A stretch of 64,000 nucleotides of DNA from Arthrobacter humicola (GCF_022803015.1 NZ_JAFKON010000001.1:186001-250000); one strand, 5' to 3'. Counted from the first letter of the stretch, positions 27,251-36,709 are shown. The notes: generated by a model not told the origin, from the sequence alone. A program made the numbers and translations.

Positions 27251-28930
27251 TCTGCCTTGTCCGCGAGACCGAATCCGTCCGAGTTCCTCCCGCCCAATTT
27301 TCTGCACAGCGAGTCTCTGCCGGCGCCGCCGCGCATTCCCCGTGTGCTGGCCATCGCCGGCTCCGATCCCTCCGGCGGGGCCGGAATCCAGGCCGATCTG
27401 AAGAGCATCGCGGCGAACGGCGGCTACGGCATGGCCGCCATCACCGCCCTGACAGCGCAGAACACCCAGGGCGTGCGTGCCGTCCACGTTCCCCCGGCGG
27501 CGTTCCTCACGGCGCAGCTGGACGCCATCAGCGACGACATCGGCATCGACGCCGTCAAGATCGGCATGCTCGGTGACGCCGCCGTGATCGAAGCCGTCCG
27601 CGTCTGGCTGGAAAAGGTGCGCCCCGCCGTCGTGGTCCTGGACCCGGTGATGGTCGCCACCAGCGGGGACCGGCTCCTGCAGGAATCCGCCGAGGCCGCC
27701 CTGCAGGGCCTCCTGCCGCTGGCGGACCTCATCACGCCCAACCTCGCCGAACTCGCCATCCTGCTCAAGGAGCCCGTCGTGGCCGACTGGTCCGAGGCCC
27801 TGGCGCAGGGCAAGCGGCTGGCCGCCCTGACCGGCACCACTGTCCTGGTTAAGGGCGGACACCTCCAGGGCGGCGGGCCGGGGGGCGGGCATGCCCACGG
27901 CGCCGGCGCCGACGGCCACGCCGCCGGCAACGGCGACACGGACGGCTGCCCGGACGCACTGGTCAACACCGGCGGCCTGCTCGGCCAGGAAACGGTGGTG
28001 GTGCCGGGGGAGCGGATCGCGACGCGCAACAGCCACGGCACCGGCTGCTCCCTGTCCTCGGCTATGGCCACCGTGCAGGCCCGGGTGGGGGACTGGGAAG
28101 CGGCGCTGCGCGAAGTCAAACCGTGGCTGCTGGGCGCGCTCCGAGAAGCCTCGGCCCTGGACGTCGGCACCGGCAACGGCCCGGTCCACCACTTCCACCA
28201 CCTCCAGCACCTCCAGGGCGGGCAGGCCCTCAAAGACGGCCAGCGCGGCCAGCACCGCCCGGCCGGGCACGGTCCGGCGGCGGGCGAGTTCGCCGCAGCC
28301 CTGCGCGCAGGAGCCGCGGGCGATCTTGAGGCGATCTACGCCCTGGACTTCGTCCGCGGACTGGCCGACGGCACCTTGCCCGAGCACGAGTTCGCGTACT
28401 ACCTCGCCCAGGACGCCATCTACCTCAACGGCTACTCCCGGGTCCTGGCCCGGGCCGCGGCGATTGCCCCCACCGAGGCCGAGCAGTTGTTCTGGGCCCG
28501 TTCGGCGCAGACCTGCCTGGAAGTCGAATCCGAGCTGCACCGGTCCTGGCTTAGCGCCCGCCCCACGGCCTCCACCCTGAGCCCGGTCACGAAAGCGTAT
28601 GTGGACCACCTGCTGGCCGCCTCGGTCTCCGGCAGCTATGGCGTCCTCGTGGCGGCGGCGCTGCCCTGCTTCTGGCTCTACGCCGAGGTCGGTTCCACGC
28701 TGCACCGGGAGTTCCTGGCCGGCGGCGCCCCCGGGGAGCACCCCTACGCCGGCTGGCTGCGGACCTACGCCGACGAGGACTTCGCCGCCGCGACCAGGCA
28801 GGCCATCGCGTACACGGACACGGCGGCCGGGCGGGCATCGGAGAGCGAGCGGGAGGCCATGGCCCTGGCCTTCCGGCAGTCATCGCGCTACGAAGTGGAC
28901 TTCTTCGACGCGCCGCGGCTGTACGCCTGA
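27248..28930 (+). CDS. thiD: ThiD-TenA fusion: hydroxymethylpyrimidine (phosphate) kinase / aminopyrimidine hydrolase
   Basis: Two-domain thiamine-biosynthesis and salvage enzyme, 560 residues. ThiD part (about 35-310): VLAIAGSDPSGGAGIQADLK, KIGMLGD, VLDPVMVATSGD, TPNLAEL, NSHGTGCSLSSA. It contains an unusual Gly/His/Ala-rich insertion (about 216-238, HLQGGGPGGGHAHG). A His/Gln/Gly-rich linker (HHFHHLQHLQGGQ) leads to the TenA part (about 340-560) with LPCFWLYAEVG (catalytic Cys), LYLNGYSR-like IYLNGYSR and Glu-rich terminal helices. ThiD phosphorylates HMP twice; TenA hydrolyses aminopyrimidine breakdown products. Start: ATG 27248 abuts the riboswitch; an in-frame TTG at 27257 is better spaced from GAAGGG and is a serious alternative. 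Confidence 0.93.
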   Translation: MSALSARPNPSEFLPPNFLHSESLPAPPRIPRVLAIAGSDPSGGAGIQADLKSIAANGGYGMAAITALTAQNTQGVRAVHVPPAAFLTAQLDAISDDIGIDAVKIGMLGDAAVIEAVRVWLEKVRPAVVVLDPVMVATSGDRLLQESAEAALQGLLPLADLITPNLAELAILLKEPVVADWSEALAQGKRLAALTGTTVLVKGGHLQGGGPGGGHAHGAGADGHAAGNGDTDGCPDALVNTGGLLGQETVVVPGERIATRNSHGTGCSLSSAMATVQARVGDWEAALREVKPWLLGALREASALDVGTGNGPVHHFHHLQHLQGGQALKDGQRGQHRPAGHGPAAGEFAAALRAGAAGDLEAIYALDFVRGLADGTLPEHEFAYYLAQDAIYLNGYSRVLARAAAIAPTEAEQLFWARSAQTCLEVESELHRSWLSARPTASTLSPVTKAYVDHLLAASVSGSYGVLVAAALPCFWLYAEVGSTLHREFLAGGAPGEHPYAGWLRTYADEDFAAATRQAIAYTDTAAGRASESEREAMALAFRQSSRYEVDFFDAPRLYA

Positions 28931-29095
28931 CGCGAGCTGGTCCGGACTACCGGTACGATGGTGGGGCACGGTTCCGGAAGTCGTTGCGGCAACACAGCTC
29001 AGGATGGTCAAGATCCCGGCCAAGAACATTGGCGGGGACTTTGCATCAAGACACTGTGGCGCCTATCACGGACTACCCGCCGGAACCAGCCTCAT
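28931..29095. other. Intergenic segment before the rplU promoter
   Basis: Part of a 402-bp gene-free stretch between thiD-tenA and rplU. No coding frame or repeat recognised in this portion. Confidence 0.4.
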
Positions 29096-29125
29096 TTGCG
29101 GCCGAAGGCAAAATTAGCGTATTCT
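29096..29125 (+). promoter_or_regulatory. Possible promoter of rplU-rpmA
   Basis: TTGCGG (29096-29101) and TATTCT (29120-29125) with 18-bp spacing in an AT-richer patch (GGCAAAATTAGCG) upstream of the ribosomal genes. Confidence 0.4.
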
Positions 29126-29332
29126 AGATCTTCGGTGCTTACGCCAACACTTGGGTTATGACCCTGAGAACAGTCCACTTGGAATTCCAAATGGATTTGT
29201 TCCGGGGGTAGCTCATGGGTTCCCCCGGGGAATCCACCGGCGTTGAGGCACAGCGTGAGCCGGTCCAAACAATTTGGCCCCTGGTTCCGCACGCAAATCT
29301 AGTAATAAACGTCGAGAGAAGTGAGTTCCCCA
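29126..29332 (+). other. Structured 5' leader of rplU
   Basis: About 200 nt of leader. CCGGGGG (29202-29208) pairs with CCCCCGG (29222-29228), and a near-palindrome GGTTCCCC/CGGGGAATCC overlaps it, so two alternative hairpins are possible. It may be a ribosomal-protein autoregulatory leader; not matched to a known family. Confidence 0.35.
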
Positions 29333-29641
29333 GTGGTGTACGCGATTGTCCGCGCAGGCGGCCGCCAAGAGAAGGTTTCCGTTGGAGACTTCGTTACCCT
29401 GAACCGCGTCCCCGGTGGAGCCGGCAGCACCTTTGAGTTGCCCGCACTGCTCCTGGTGGACGGTGACAAAGTCACGTCTGCTGCTGCGGACCTGGCCAAG
29501 GTAACGGTTACGGCTGAGATCCTCGAAGACCTCCGTGGTCCGAAGATCGTCATCCAGAAGTTCAAGAACAAGACCGGTTACAAGAAGCGTCAGGGCCACC
29601 GTCAGGAACTGACCAAGGTCAAGATCACCGGTATCAAGTAA
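29333..29641 (+). CDS. rplU: 50S ribosomal protein bL21
   Basis: 102-residue ribosomal protein of the large subunit. Opening [19 protein letters not shown] and the C-terminal [18 protein letters not shown] are family signatures. Start choice: two consecutive GTG codons at 29333 and 29336; 29333 gives the canonical MVYAIV N-terminus. The GTG at 29321 would add four residues (SSPV) and sits directly on the purine stretch. Followed by rpmA, the standard rplU-rpmA-obg order. Confidence 0.96.
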   Translation: MVYAIVRAGGRQEKVSVGDFVTLNRVPGGAGSTFELPALLLVDGDKVTSAAADLAKVTVTAEILEDLRGPKIVIQKFKNKTGYKKRQGHRQELTKVKITGIK

Positions 29642-29702
29642 CTCTTCGTTACTGTTCAGGTTCCAGCAGATTCCCCAGAATTTTTGAAGGCAGGCATTTC
29701 AA

Positions 29703-29966
29703 ATGGCACATAAAAAAGGCGCGAGTTCCACTCGCAACGGTCGTGACTCCAACGCCCAGTACCTCGGCGTCAAGCGCTTCGGTGGCCAGGTAGTTTCCGC
29801 AGGCGAGATCATCGTCCGCCAGCGCGGCACCCACTTCCACCCGGGCGCCGGCGTAGGCCGCGGCGGGGACGACACCCTGTTCGCCCTGACCCCCGGTGCT
29901 GTCGAGTTCGGCACCCGCCGTGGTCGCCGCGTTGTGAACATCGTGGCTGCTGCAGCTGCAGAGTAA
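29703..29966 (+). CDS. rpmA: 50S ribosomal protein bL27
   Basis: 87 residues beginning [20 protein letters not shown], with the flexible N-terminus that reaches the peptidyl-transferase centre, then [21 protein letters not shown] and [10 protein letters not shown], all conserved. There is no N-terminal cleavage extension of the Firmicutes type. ATG with a GAAGG ribosome site about 10 nt upstream. Confidence 0.98.
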   Translation: MAHKKGASSTRNGRDSNAQYLGVKRFGGQVVSAGEIIVRQRGTHFHPGAGVGRGGDDTLFALTPGAVEFGTRRGRRVVNIVAAAAAE

Positions 29967-29981
29967 CAATAAGTTCTAAAT

Positions 29982-30019
29982 CGGTGGGGCGGGCCATTAG
30001 GTCCGCTCCACCGGTGTTT
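29982..30019 (+). terminator. Rho-independent terminator after rpmA
   Basis: CGGTGGGGCGGG pairs (with G-U) to TCCGCTCCACCG, followed by GTGTTTT. It can end or attenuate transcription between rpmA and obg. Confidence 0.75.
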
Positions 30020-30083
30020 TAACCGCATTACAATCATCTTGGGCCCCTTTGGGGGTCCGGGGAACAGCACTGAGGAGATCCAC

Positions 30084-31673
30084 GTGGCGAGCTTTGTAGA
30101 CCGGGTAGTACTGCACGTATCCGGCGGTACCGGCGGTCACGGCTGTGTCTCCGTCCACCGCGAGAAGTTCAAGCCCCTCGGCGGTCCCGACGGCGGCAAC
30201 GGCGGCAACGGCGGCGACGTCATCCTTCGCGTGGACCCCCAGACCACCACCCTGCTCGACTACCACCACGCGCCCCACCGGCACGCCACCAACGGCGGCC
30301 CCGGTATGGGCGACTGGCGCGGCGGCAAAAACGGCGAAACCCTGATCCTTCCGGTGCCGGTGGGCACCGTGGTGAAGTCCAAGTCCGGCGACGTCATCGC
30401 CGACCTCGTGGCCGAAGGCGACGAATACATCGCCGCCGCCGGCGGCATTGGCGGCCTCGGCAACGCCTCCCTGTCCTCACAGAAGCGCCGCGCGCCCGGC
30501 TTCGCGCTGCTCGGCATCGAAGGCGAATCCAGCGACGTCGTCCTGGAACTGAAGTCCATCGCCGACATCGCCCTCGTCGGCTTCCCCTCCGCCGGCAAGT
30601 CCAGCCTGATCGCCGCCATGTCCGCCGCCCGGCCCAAGATCGCGGACTATCCCTTCACCACCCTCATCCCCAACCTCGGCGTCGTCCAGGCCGGTGAAGT
30701 CCGCTTCACCATTGCCGACGTCCCCGGCCTGATCGAGGGCGCCAGCGAGGGCAAGGGCCTGGGCCACCACTTCCTGCGCCACGTCGAGCGGTGCGCCGCC
30801 CTGGTGCACGTGCTGGACTGCGGCACGCTCGAATCGGACCGCGATCCGCTCTCCGACCTCGCCATCATCGAGGCCGAGCTGGAGAAGTACGCTGTGGACA
30901 TGAGCTACAGCGGGTCCGACGGCGAGGTCGTTCCGCTGAACCACCGCCCCCGCCTCGTGGCCCTGAACAAGGTTGACCTGCCGGACGGCAAGGACATGGC
31001 CGAGTTCGTCCGCCCGGAGCTCGAATCCAGGGGCTACAAGGTCTTCGAAATCTCGGCGACGAGCCACGAAGGCCTCCGCCAGCTCGGCTTCGCCATGGCC
31101 GAAATCGTCAAGGCCGCCCGCGACGCCATCGCCGCGACCCCGCCGAAGGTACACGCCCCCGTGCTGCGCCCCCGCGCCGTCAACGAGACCGGCTTCACGA
31201 TCCGCCGCGAAGAAAAGAACCTCGAGCCGCTCTTCCGCGTCCTCGGCGACAAGCCCGTGCGCTGGGTCAAGCAGACAGACTTCACCAACGAGGAGGCGAT
31301 CGGCTACCTCGCCGACCGCCTGGCCAAGCTCGGCGTTGAAAATGAACTGTTCAAGCAGGGCGCCAAGCCGGGCGACATGGTGGTCATCGGCGAGGACGAC
31401 GGCGTCGTCTTCGACTGGGAGCCGACCATGATGGCCGGTGCCGAGCTGCTCGCCTCGCCCCGCGGCACCGACGTGCGCTTCGCCGACATCGGCGACCGCC
31501 CGACGCGTGGCCAGAAGCGCGACGAACAGCAGGAACGCCGCGACGCCAAGGCCGCCGCCCGCGCCGAGCTCGAAGCCGAACGCAAGGCCGGCATCTGGAC
31601 CGAATCCGTCAGCGGCCGCCGCGCGCGGCAGCCGCTCAAGGAGAGTGGACTGGGCGAAGCCGATGACGAGTAA
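30084..31673 (+). CDS. obgE: Obg family GTPase (CgtA)
   Basis: Essential GTPase of ribosome assembly and stress signalling. Seen: 529 residues; an N-terminal Obg glycine-rich domain ([32 protein letters not shown]); G domain with G1 [11 protein letters not shown]2 region TTLIPNLG, G3 [10 protein letters not shown]4 NKVD, G5 SATS; and the C-terminal OCT domain followed by a charged [19 protein letters not shown] helix. Start: GTG 30084 with AGGAG 6 nt upstream; the frame from 30039 adds 15 residues with no ribosome site. Its stop overlaps the proB start by 11 bp. Confidence 0.96.
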   Translation: MASFVDRVVLHVSGGTGGHGCVSVHREKFKPLGGPDGGNGGNGGDVILRVDPQTTTLLDYHHAPHRHATNGGPGMGDWRGGKNGETLILPVPVGTVVKSKSGDVIADLVAEGDEYIAAAGGIGGLGNASLSSQKRRAPGFALLGIEGESSDVVLELKSIADIALVGFPSAGKSSLIAAMSAARPKIADYPFTTLIPNLGVVQAGEVRFTIADVPGLIEGASEGKGLGHHFLRHVERCAALVHVLDCGTLESDRDPLSDLAIIEAELEKYAVDMSYSGSDGEVVPLNHRPRLVALNKVDLPDGKDMAEFVRPELESRGYKVFEISATSHEGLRQLGFAMAEIVKAARDAIAATPPKVHAPVLRPRAVNETGFTIRREEKNLEPLFRVLGDKPVRWVKQTDFTNEEAIGYLADRLAKLGVENELFKQGAKPGDMVVIGEDDGVVFDWEPTMMAGAELLASPRGTDVRFADIGDRPTRGQKRDEQQERRDAKAAARAELEAERKAGIWTESVSGRRARQPLKESGLGEADDE

Positions 31674-32880
31674 GACCGTTGTCGAGCACGGGTCCCAGCC
31701 GCCCAGCGCTCAAAACATCGGTGCCCAAAACATCGGTGCCCAAAACATCGGTGCCCAGACCATCAACGCCCCGGACCGCACCGCGCTGTCCGGGGCGCGC
31801 CGGATCGTCGTCAAGGTGGGCTCGTCCTCGCTGACGTCCATCAAGGGCGGGATCTCCGAAGAGGCCCTGACCGGGCTCGCCGACGCCCTGGCGCACAAGC
31901 GCAACGCGGGCGCGGAGATCATCCTGGTGTCCTCCGGTGCGATCGCCGCCGGTCTCGCCCCGCTCGGCCTCGAGAAGCGCCCCCGCGACCTCGCCACCCA
32001 GCAGGCCGCCGCCAGTGTGGGCCAGGGCCTGCTGATGGCCCGCTACACCCACGCCTTCGGCGCGCACGGGGTTACCGTCAGCCAGGTGCTGCTGACCGCC
32101 GATGACTTCATGCGCCGCAGCCAGCACACCAACGCGTTCCGCGCGCTGGACCGGCTGCTGAACCTCGGCGTTGTCCCGGTGGTCAACGAAAACGACACCG
32201 TAGCCACCCACGAGATCCGCTTTGGCGACAACGACCGCCTCGCGGCCCTGGTGGCACACCTGGTCCGCGCCGACGCACTCGTGCTGCTGTCCGACGTCGA
32301 CTCCCTGTACGACGGTCCGCCGTCGCATGGCGCCAAGCGGATTCCGCATGTGTCCGGCCCCCACGACCTCGACGGCGTCTCGATCGGCAGCACCGGAAAG
32401 GCCGGTGTGGGCACGGGCGGCATGGTCACCAAGGTCGAAGCCGCCAGCATCGCCGCTGGTTCGGGCATCCACGCCCTCGTAACATCCACGGCCAATGCGG
32501 CCGCGGCGCTGGCCGGCGAGGACGTGGGCACATGGTTCTCCGTCAACGGGGCGCGCAAGCCGATCCGGCTCCTGTGGCTGGCCCATCTGGCATCCGTGCG
32601 CGGCACCCTGGTGCTCGACGACGGTGCCGTCAAGGCCGTCCGCGACCGCCGCACCTCGCTTCTGCCGGCCGGAATCGCCGCGGTGAAGGGCGACTTCGAG
32701 GCCGGCGACGCCGTGGAGATGGTGTCCGTGGACAACACCGTGATTGCCCGCGGGCTGGTCAACTATTCGGCCGCCGAGCTGCCCCAAATGCTGGGCCGCT
32801 CCACCCATGAGCTCGGCAGGGCACTGGGCCGCGGATATGACCGCGAAGTTGTTCATGTTGACGACCTGGTGCTGGTCTAG
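31663..32880 (+). CDS. proB: Glutamate 5-kinase
   Basis: First step of proline synthesis: phosphorylates glutamate to gamma-glutamyl phosphate. Seen: 405 residues; amino-acid kinase motifs [44 protein letters not shown] and GTGGMVTK; and a C-terminal PUA domain (from about residue 315, ending [15 protein letters not shown]). The ATG lies inside the end of obg (11-bp overlap). The first ~44 residues are not part of the fold: they contain three exact copies of QNIGA encoded by a 15-bp tandem repeat, so the N-terminus is probably expandable and disordered. proA follows after 26 bp. Confidence 0.95.
   Translation: MTSKTVVEHGSQPPSAQNIGAQNIGAQNIGAQTINAPDRTALSGARRIVVKVGSSSLTSIKGGISEEALTGLADALAHKRNAGAEIILVSSGAIAAGLAPLGLEKRPRDLATQQAAASVGQGLLMARYTHAFGAHGVTVSQVLLTADDFMRRSQHTNAFRALDRLLNLGVVPVVNENDTVATHEIRFGDNDRLAALVAHLVRADALVLLSDVDSLYDGPPSHGAKRIPHVSGPHDLDGVSIGSTGKAGVGTGGMVTKVEAASIAAGSGIHALVTSTANAAAALAGEDVGTWFSVNGARKPIRLLWLAHLASVRGTLVLDDGAVKAVRDRRTSLLPAGIAAVKGDFEAGDAVEMVSVDNTVIARGLVNYSAAELPQMLGRSTHELGRALGRGYDREVVHVDDLVLV
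31711..31770 (+). repeat. 15-bp tandem repeat inside proB (3 exact units plus 1 degenerate)
   Basis: Three identical copies of CAAAACATCGGTGCC followed by CAGACCATCAACGCC. In frame, each unit encodes Gln-Asn-Ile-Gly-Ala. The period equals five codons, so copy changes keep the reading frame. Confidence 0.97.
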
Positions 32881-32906
32881 GTTCCCCCGACGCCTAAACT
32901 GGAAGC

Positions 32907-34292
32907 ATGACTGAGGCCCTGACTTCCGCTGCCGTGACTGATGTGCCTGCCGGCACCGTTCCTGCCGATAACGCCGCGCCCGCCCAAGGGTTCGCCGCGG
33001 TACCGGATCCGGCAGCGGTCCCGGGCACGGCAACGGAGACCGAAGCAGCCGTCCACGCGGTCGCAGACCGCTCACGCCACGCCGCCCACAGGATGGCACG
33101 CGCCAACCGGGCCTGGAAGGACCGGGGCCTGCGCGCCGTCGGCAAGGCGCTGGTGGATCACAAGCACCAGATCCTGGCCGCCAACGCCAAGGACGTCGCG
33201 GCCGGCCGGGCCGCCGGCACCAGCGCCGCCCTGCTGGACCGGCTGACGCTGACCGACTCACGCATCACGGCCCTCGCCGCCGCACTGGAAAACCTCGCCA
33301 CCCTGCCCGACCCCGTCGGCAACGTGGTGCGCGGCCAGACCCTCCCCAACGGGCTTCGCCTGCGCCAGATCAACGTACCCATGGGCGTGGTGGCCGCGAT
33401 CTATGAGGCCCGGCCGAACGTCACGGTCGACATCGCCGGACTGGCCCTCAAGAGCGGCAACGCCGTCATCCTGCGCGGCGGATCCGCCGCCGCTGCCACC
33501 AACGCCGCCCTGATCACCATCCTCCGGGATGCGCTGGAATCGGTGGGCCTGCCCGCCGACGCCGTCCAGACCGTGGACCAATACGGCCGCGACGGCGCCA
33601 ACGCGCTTATGCGGGCGCGCGGCCGGGTGGACGTGCTCATTCCCCGCGGCGGGCGCGAGCTGATCCAGACCGTCGTGACGAACTCCTCCGTGCCGGTCAT
33701 CGAGACCGGTGAAGGCAACGTCCATATCTTCCTGGACGCTTCCGCCAACGAGGAAATGGCCGTGGACATCCTCCTGAACGCCAAGACCCAGCGGCCCAGC
33801 GTCTGCAACACCGTCGAAACCCTCCTGGTGCACTCCAAGTCCACCGTCCTTCCCGCGGTCGCCGCCGCATTGCGGGCTGCCGGGGTCACCCTGCACGTGG
33901 ACCAGCGCATCCGCGCCGCCCTGCCGGCCTCGGTCCAGTCCGTGCCGGCCACGGAAGATGACTGGGCCACCGAATACATGAACCTGGACCTGGCCGTGGC
34001 CATGGTGGACAGCCTGGACGAGGCCGTCAGGCACATCCGGAAGTGGTCCACCGGCCACACCGAAGCGATCCTGACCAACGACCTCGCCAACGCCGAGCGC
34101 TTCATCGCCGAGGTCGATTCGGCCGCCGTGATCGTGAACGCCTCCACCCGCTTCACCGACGGCGGCGAGCTCGGCCTCGGCGCCGAAGTGGGCATTTCCA
34201 CCCAAAAACTCCATGCCCGCGGCCCCATGGGACTGACCGAGCTGACCACGACCAAGTGGATCGTGCAGGGCGAGGGCCAGATCCGGGGCTAG
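32907..34292 (+). CDS. proA: Glutamate-5-semialdehyde dehydrogenase (gamma-glutamyl phosphate reductase)
   Basis: Second step of proline synthesis, NADPH-dependent reduction of the proB product. Seen: 461 residues; aldehyde-dehydrogenase superfamily fold with VPMGVVAAIYEARPNVT, LRGGSAA, IPRGG, ETGEGNVHIF, the catalytic Cys in RPSVCNTVETLL, and FTDGGELGLGAEVGISTQKLHARGP. The first ~50 residues are Ala/Pro/Thr-rich and variable, an extension relative to E. coli ProA. ATG with GGAAG just upstream. Completes a proB-proA pair downstream of obg. Confidence 0.96.
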   Translation: MTEALTSAAVTDVPAGTVPADNAAPAQGFAAVPDPAAVPGTATETEAAVHAVADRSRHAAHRMARANRAWKDRGLRAVGKALVDHKHQILAANAKDVAAGRAAGTSAALLDRLTLTDSRITALAAALENLATLPDPVGNVVRGQTLPNGLRLRQINVPMGVVAAIYEARPNVTVDIAGLALKSGNAVILRGGSAAAATNAALITILRDALESVGLPADAVQTVDQYGRDGANALMRARGRVDVLIPRGGRELIQTVVTNSSVPVIETGEGNVHIFLDASANEEMAVDILLNAKTQRPSVCNTVETLLVHSKSTVLPAVAAALRAAGVTLHVDQRIRAALPASVQSVPATEDDWATEYMNLDLAVAMVDSLDEAVRHIRKWSTGHTEAILTNDLANAERFIAEVDSAAVIVNASTRFTDGGELGLGAEVGISTQKLHARGPMGLTELTTTKWIVQGEGQIRG

Positions 34293-34372
34293 CAACGCTG
34301 TAACATGGAACGGAAGACCGGAACGGCGGACACCTCCGCCGTCGTCAAATTTTGAACTCACTAGGGGAGAAC

Positions 34373-34612
34373 ATGCTGTCGCAGCAGATCGCCACTTTCG
34401 TCGCCGCCGCCGGCGAATCGGGCCACGAGGAACTCGCACCGCTCATTGCACCGCCGTTTGTCATTGGCGGCACCATGTTCGCGATCCTGGTGGTCCTGCT
34501 GATGATCACCCTGTCCTACTCCAACCTGGGCCGGCGCCACGTGGTTGTCGAGGAGCACGCGGACCCGCACCGCCAGCACCCGAACAAGCACGATCACGGC
34601 CAAGGTCACTAA
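34373..34612 (+). CDS. Small single-pass membrane protein of unknown function
   Basis: 79 residues beginning [17 protein letters not shown]. One clear transmembrane segment ([23 protein letters not shown], about 29-51) is followed by a basic turn and a His-rich hydrophilic tail ([18 protein letters not shown]) that could bind metal. Start: ATG 34373 right after AGGGGAG; a TTG at 34352 is a weaker alternative. It lies between proA and nadD. I do not recognise a family; the placement suggests co-transcription with nadD, whose frame overlaps its 3' end. Confidence 0.75.
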   Translation: MLSQQIATFVAAAGESGHEELAPLIAPPFVIGGTMFAILVVLLMITLSYSNLGRRHVVVEEHADPHRQHPNKHDHGQGH

Positions 34613-35351
34613 TATTTCCGCCCCCACGAAGCAGCGCGGCGCCCAGCGCCGCCTGCGTCTGGGTGTGATGGGTGGCACGTTCGACCCCATCCACCACGGA
34701 CACCTTGTCGCGGCCAGTGAGGTCGCGGCCAAGTTCGACCTCGACGAAGTCGTTTTTGTGCCCACCGGCCAGCCCTGGCAGAAGATGGCCAAGAAGGTCA
34801 GCGAAGCCGAGCACCGGTATCTCATGACAGTCATCGCCACGGCCTCGAACCCGCGCTTCACCGTGAGCCGGGTGGACGTGGACCGTCCGGGACCGACCTA
34901 CACGATCGACACCCTGCGTGACCTGCGGACCCTGCGTCCGGACGCCGATCTGTTCTTCATCACCGGCGCGGACGCCCTGGCCCAGATTTTGTCCTGGAAA
35001 GACATCGATGAACTCTGGTCCCTCGCGCACTTTGTGGGCGTAACCCGGCCGGGCCACGTCCTGGACGGCATGGGCCGCAAAGACGTCAGCCTCCTGGAGG
35101 TCCCGGCCATGGCCATTTCCTCCACGGATTGCCGCACGAGGGTGGCCGAAGGCAACCCGGTCTGGTACCTCGTACCGGACGGGGTGGTCCAGTACATCGC
35201 CAAGTACGGCCTGTACCACGCCAGCCCCGACGCCGATCGCCTCGAAGCCGGACACGCCGCGACCGCCAACGACGGAAACGGCACGGCCGGGACTGCCTCC
35301 GCACAGCACGATCCAGCCTTTGAGATAACCCAACCAGCCAGCACTGAATGA
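34545..35351 (+). CDS. nadD: Nicotinate-nucleotide adenylyltransferase
   Basis: Makes deamido-NAD from nicotinate mononucleotide and ATP. Seen: [15 protein letters not shown] (nucleotidyltransferase [11 protein letters not shown] motif), [29 protein letters not shown], and [12 protein letters not shown] (ISST-x-R motif). A C-terminal Ala/Asn-rich tail follows GLYHAS. The start is unclear. The first strand RLRLGV is needed for the fold, yet the only canonical codon upstream of it is TTG 34545 (68-bp overlap with the previous gene); GTG 34665 and ATG 34668 would cut the strand. An ATT at 34614 with AAGG 8 nt upstream is a non-canonical possibility. Confidence 0.92.
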   Translation: MSRSTRTRTASTRTSTITAKVTNISAPTKQRGAQRRLRLGVMGGTFDPIHHGHLVAASEVAAKFDLDEVVFVPTGQPWQKMAKKVSEAEHRYLMTVIATASNPRFTVSRVDVDRPGPTYTIDTLRDLRTLRPDADLFFITGADALAQILSWKDIDELWSLAHFVGVTRPGHVLDGMGRKDVSLLEVPAMAISSTDCRTRVAEGNPVWYLVPDGVVQYIAKYGLYHASPDADRLEAGHAATANDGNGTAGTASAQHDPAFEITQPASTE

Positions 35352-35358
35352 GTTTGCC

Positions 35359-36645
35359 ATGAGTCAGGAACAGCCTCCCATCCGCAGCCGCCGCGAATTG
35401 CGGCAGGCCAGAGATGAACGTCTGGACACTCCGGGCCCGGGCGAGCCGACGGAGGCCGAAATCACCGGCCGGAGCCGTCGCGTTGCCGACGCCCCGGTGG
35501 ACTCTGTGCGTGCTGATTCTGTGCCCGCTGGCACGGAGCGGTCTTCCCAGGTCCGGGCACGGGACCGCGCCGCGCTGCGCACCATCAAGGAACTCGCAGA
35601 GAAGGAAGGCCAGCTGGCCGGCGGAGGGCCGCCCACGCGACGCCAGTTGAGGCTTTTGGAGCTGGCGACCGAAACGGCCCCGGCCACCCAGGCCAACACC
35701 ATTGTCCCGGTGTCGCCGCGGACCCGGGCCACCCCGGTGGTTTCGCCGGCCCCGAAGGACGCCGCCTCCACGGATGCGGCCGCGAAGGGCGCTGCTCCGA
35801 CGGACGCTGCCCCGGCGCCCAAGGCCCCCGCTGCGCCCAAGGTTCCCGCGGCCGACGGCGCCGGACCGGGCGGGGCGACGCCCGAGGGCATGACCGTGGA
35901 GCAGGCGCTGGCCGCCCGCGAACTCCTCGCGGAGCAGGCCAAGAACCAAGTGGCCAAGATGGAACACATTGCGGCCACGGATCCGGATGCCATTGATCCG
36001 GCCGTCCTGGCCGAGCAGATCGCCCTCGCCGAGCGTGCCGCGATCCTGAACCGCCGCGCCGCCGCCAAGCAGAAGCTCGCCGAACAAAACAGCCAGCCGG
36101 CGGCGCCCCGCAACGATCCGACCACGGCCAACAACCTGGCCATGGTCACACCCCTGGAATTCGAGAAGGTTCCCGGCGTGGAGCGGCCCGTCATGAAGCG
36201 CCCTGCCACGTCGTACGTTCCGGTTGTCACCAACCCGGGTCCGCGCGTGGACACGCCGCGGAAACCCGGCCTGCGGCGGCCGGGCATCTCCCGCCAGAAG
36301 GCCGCAGGTCCCGCGACGGGTTCTGCCGCTGGCAGGGCCGGCGTCCTGGCCCGTGCGGAAGCAGCCGCAAAAGCCGGAACGGCACGGCCGGCAAACGCTG
36401 CAAACGCGGCAAACGCTGCGAACGCGGCAAACGCGGCAAATTCGGCGGGGGAGGCCGAGGAAAGACTCGTCGGCGGGGAACCCGTAGCCGCGAATGCCGC
36501 CTACGGGCTCGAACCCCTGGATGCCGCTACCGCCGGGCTCGGCCGGGCGCGCCGCCTGCGCATGCTCCAGCTCGGCGTCCTGGCGGTGGGGATCGTTGCC
36601 CTCATCGCCGGCATCACGCTGATCGTCACCGGGCTGGCCCACTAG
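35359..36645 (+). CDS. Tail-anchored membrane protein, mostly disordered, function unknown
   Basis: 428 residues. The N-terminal part is Arg/Glu-rich (SRRELRQARDERLDTPGPGEPTE), the middle is Ala/Pro/Thr-rich with a possible coiled-coil (about 180-240, LAARELLAEQAKNQVAKME, LAEQIALAERAAILNRRAAAKQKLAEQ), and a repeated Ala-Asn-Ala block lies near residue 345-362. The C-terminus is a single transmembrane segment (MLQLGVLAVGIVALIAGITLIVTGLAH) with the protein ending right after it. No enzymatic motif. Starts 8 bp after the nadD stop and precedes rsfS, so it is embedded in the NAD/ribosome-silencing operon. Low-complexity composition makes family assignment unreliable. Confidence 0.8.
   Translation: MSQEQPPIRSRRELRQARDERLDTPGPGEPTEAEITGRSRRVADAPVDSVRADSVPAGTERSSQVRARDRAALRTIKELAEKEGQLAGGGPPTRRQLRLLELATETAPATQANTIVPVSPRTRATPVVSPAPKDAASTDAAAKGAAPTDAAPAPKAPAAPKVPAADGAGPGGATPEGMTVEQALAARELLAEQAKNQVAKMEHIAATDPDAIDPAVLAEQIALAERAAILNRRAAAKQKLAEQNSQPAAPRNDPTTANNLAMVTPLEFEKVPGVERPVMKRPATSYVPVVTNPGPRVDTPRKPGLRRPGISRQKAAGPATGSAAGRAGVLARAEAAAKAGTARPANAANAANAANAANAANSAGEAEERLVGGEPVAANAAYGLEPLDAATAGLGRARRLRMLQLGVLAVGIVALIAGITLIVTGLAH
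36391..36444 (+). repeat. 9-bp tandem repeat coding Ala-Asn-Ala
   Basis: Six consecutive 9-bp units of the form GCAAACGCT/GCAAACGCG (last unit GCAAATTCG), in frame, giving an Asn-Ala-Ala run in the preceding membrane protein gene. Confidence 0.9.
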
Positions 36646-36709
36646 GTCTCAGGCCGCCACTGGCGCCACATTTTCAACACCATAATTTTTCATCACTACA
36701 AGGAGTCCC

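Noticed and set aside
27053..28741. Minus-strand frame of 562 codons
   Set aside because: Antisense to thiD-tenA and across the TPP riboswitch.
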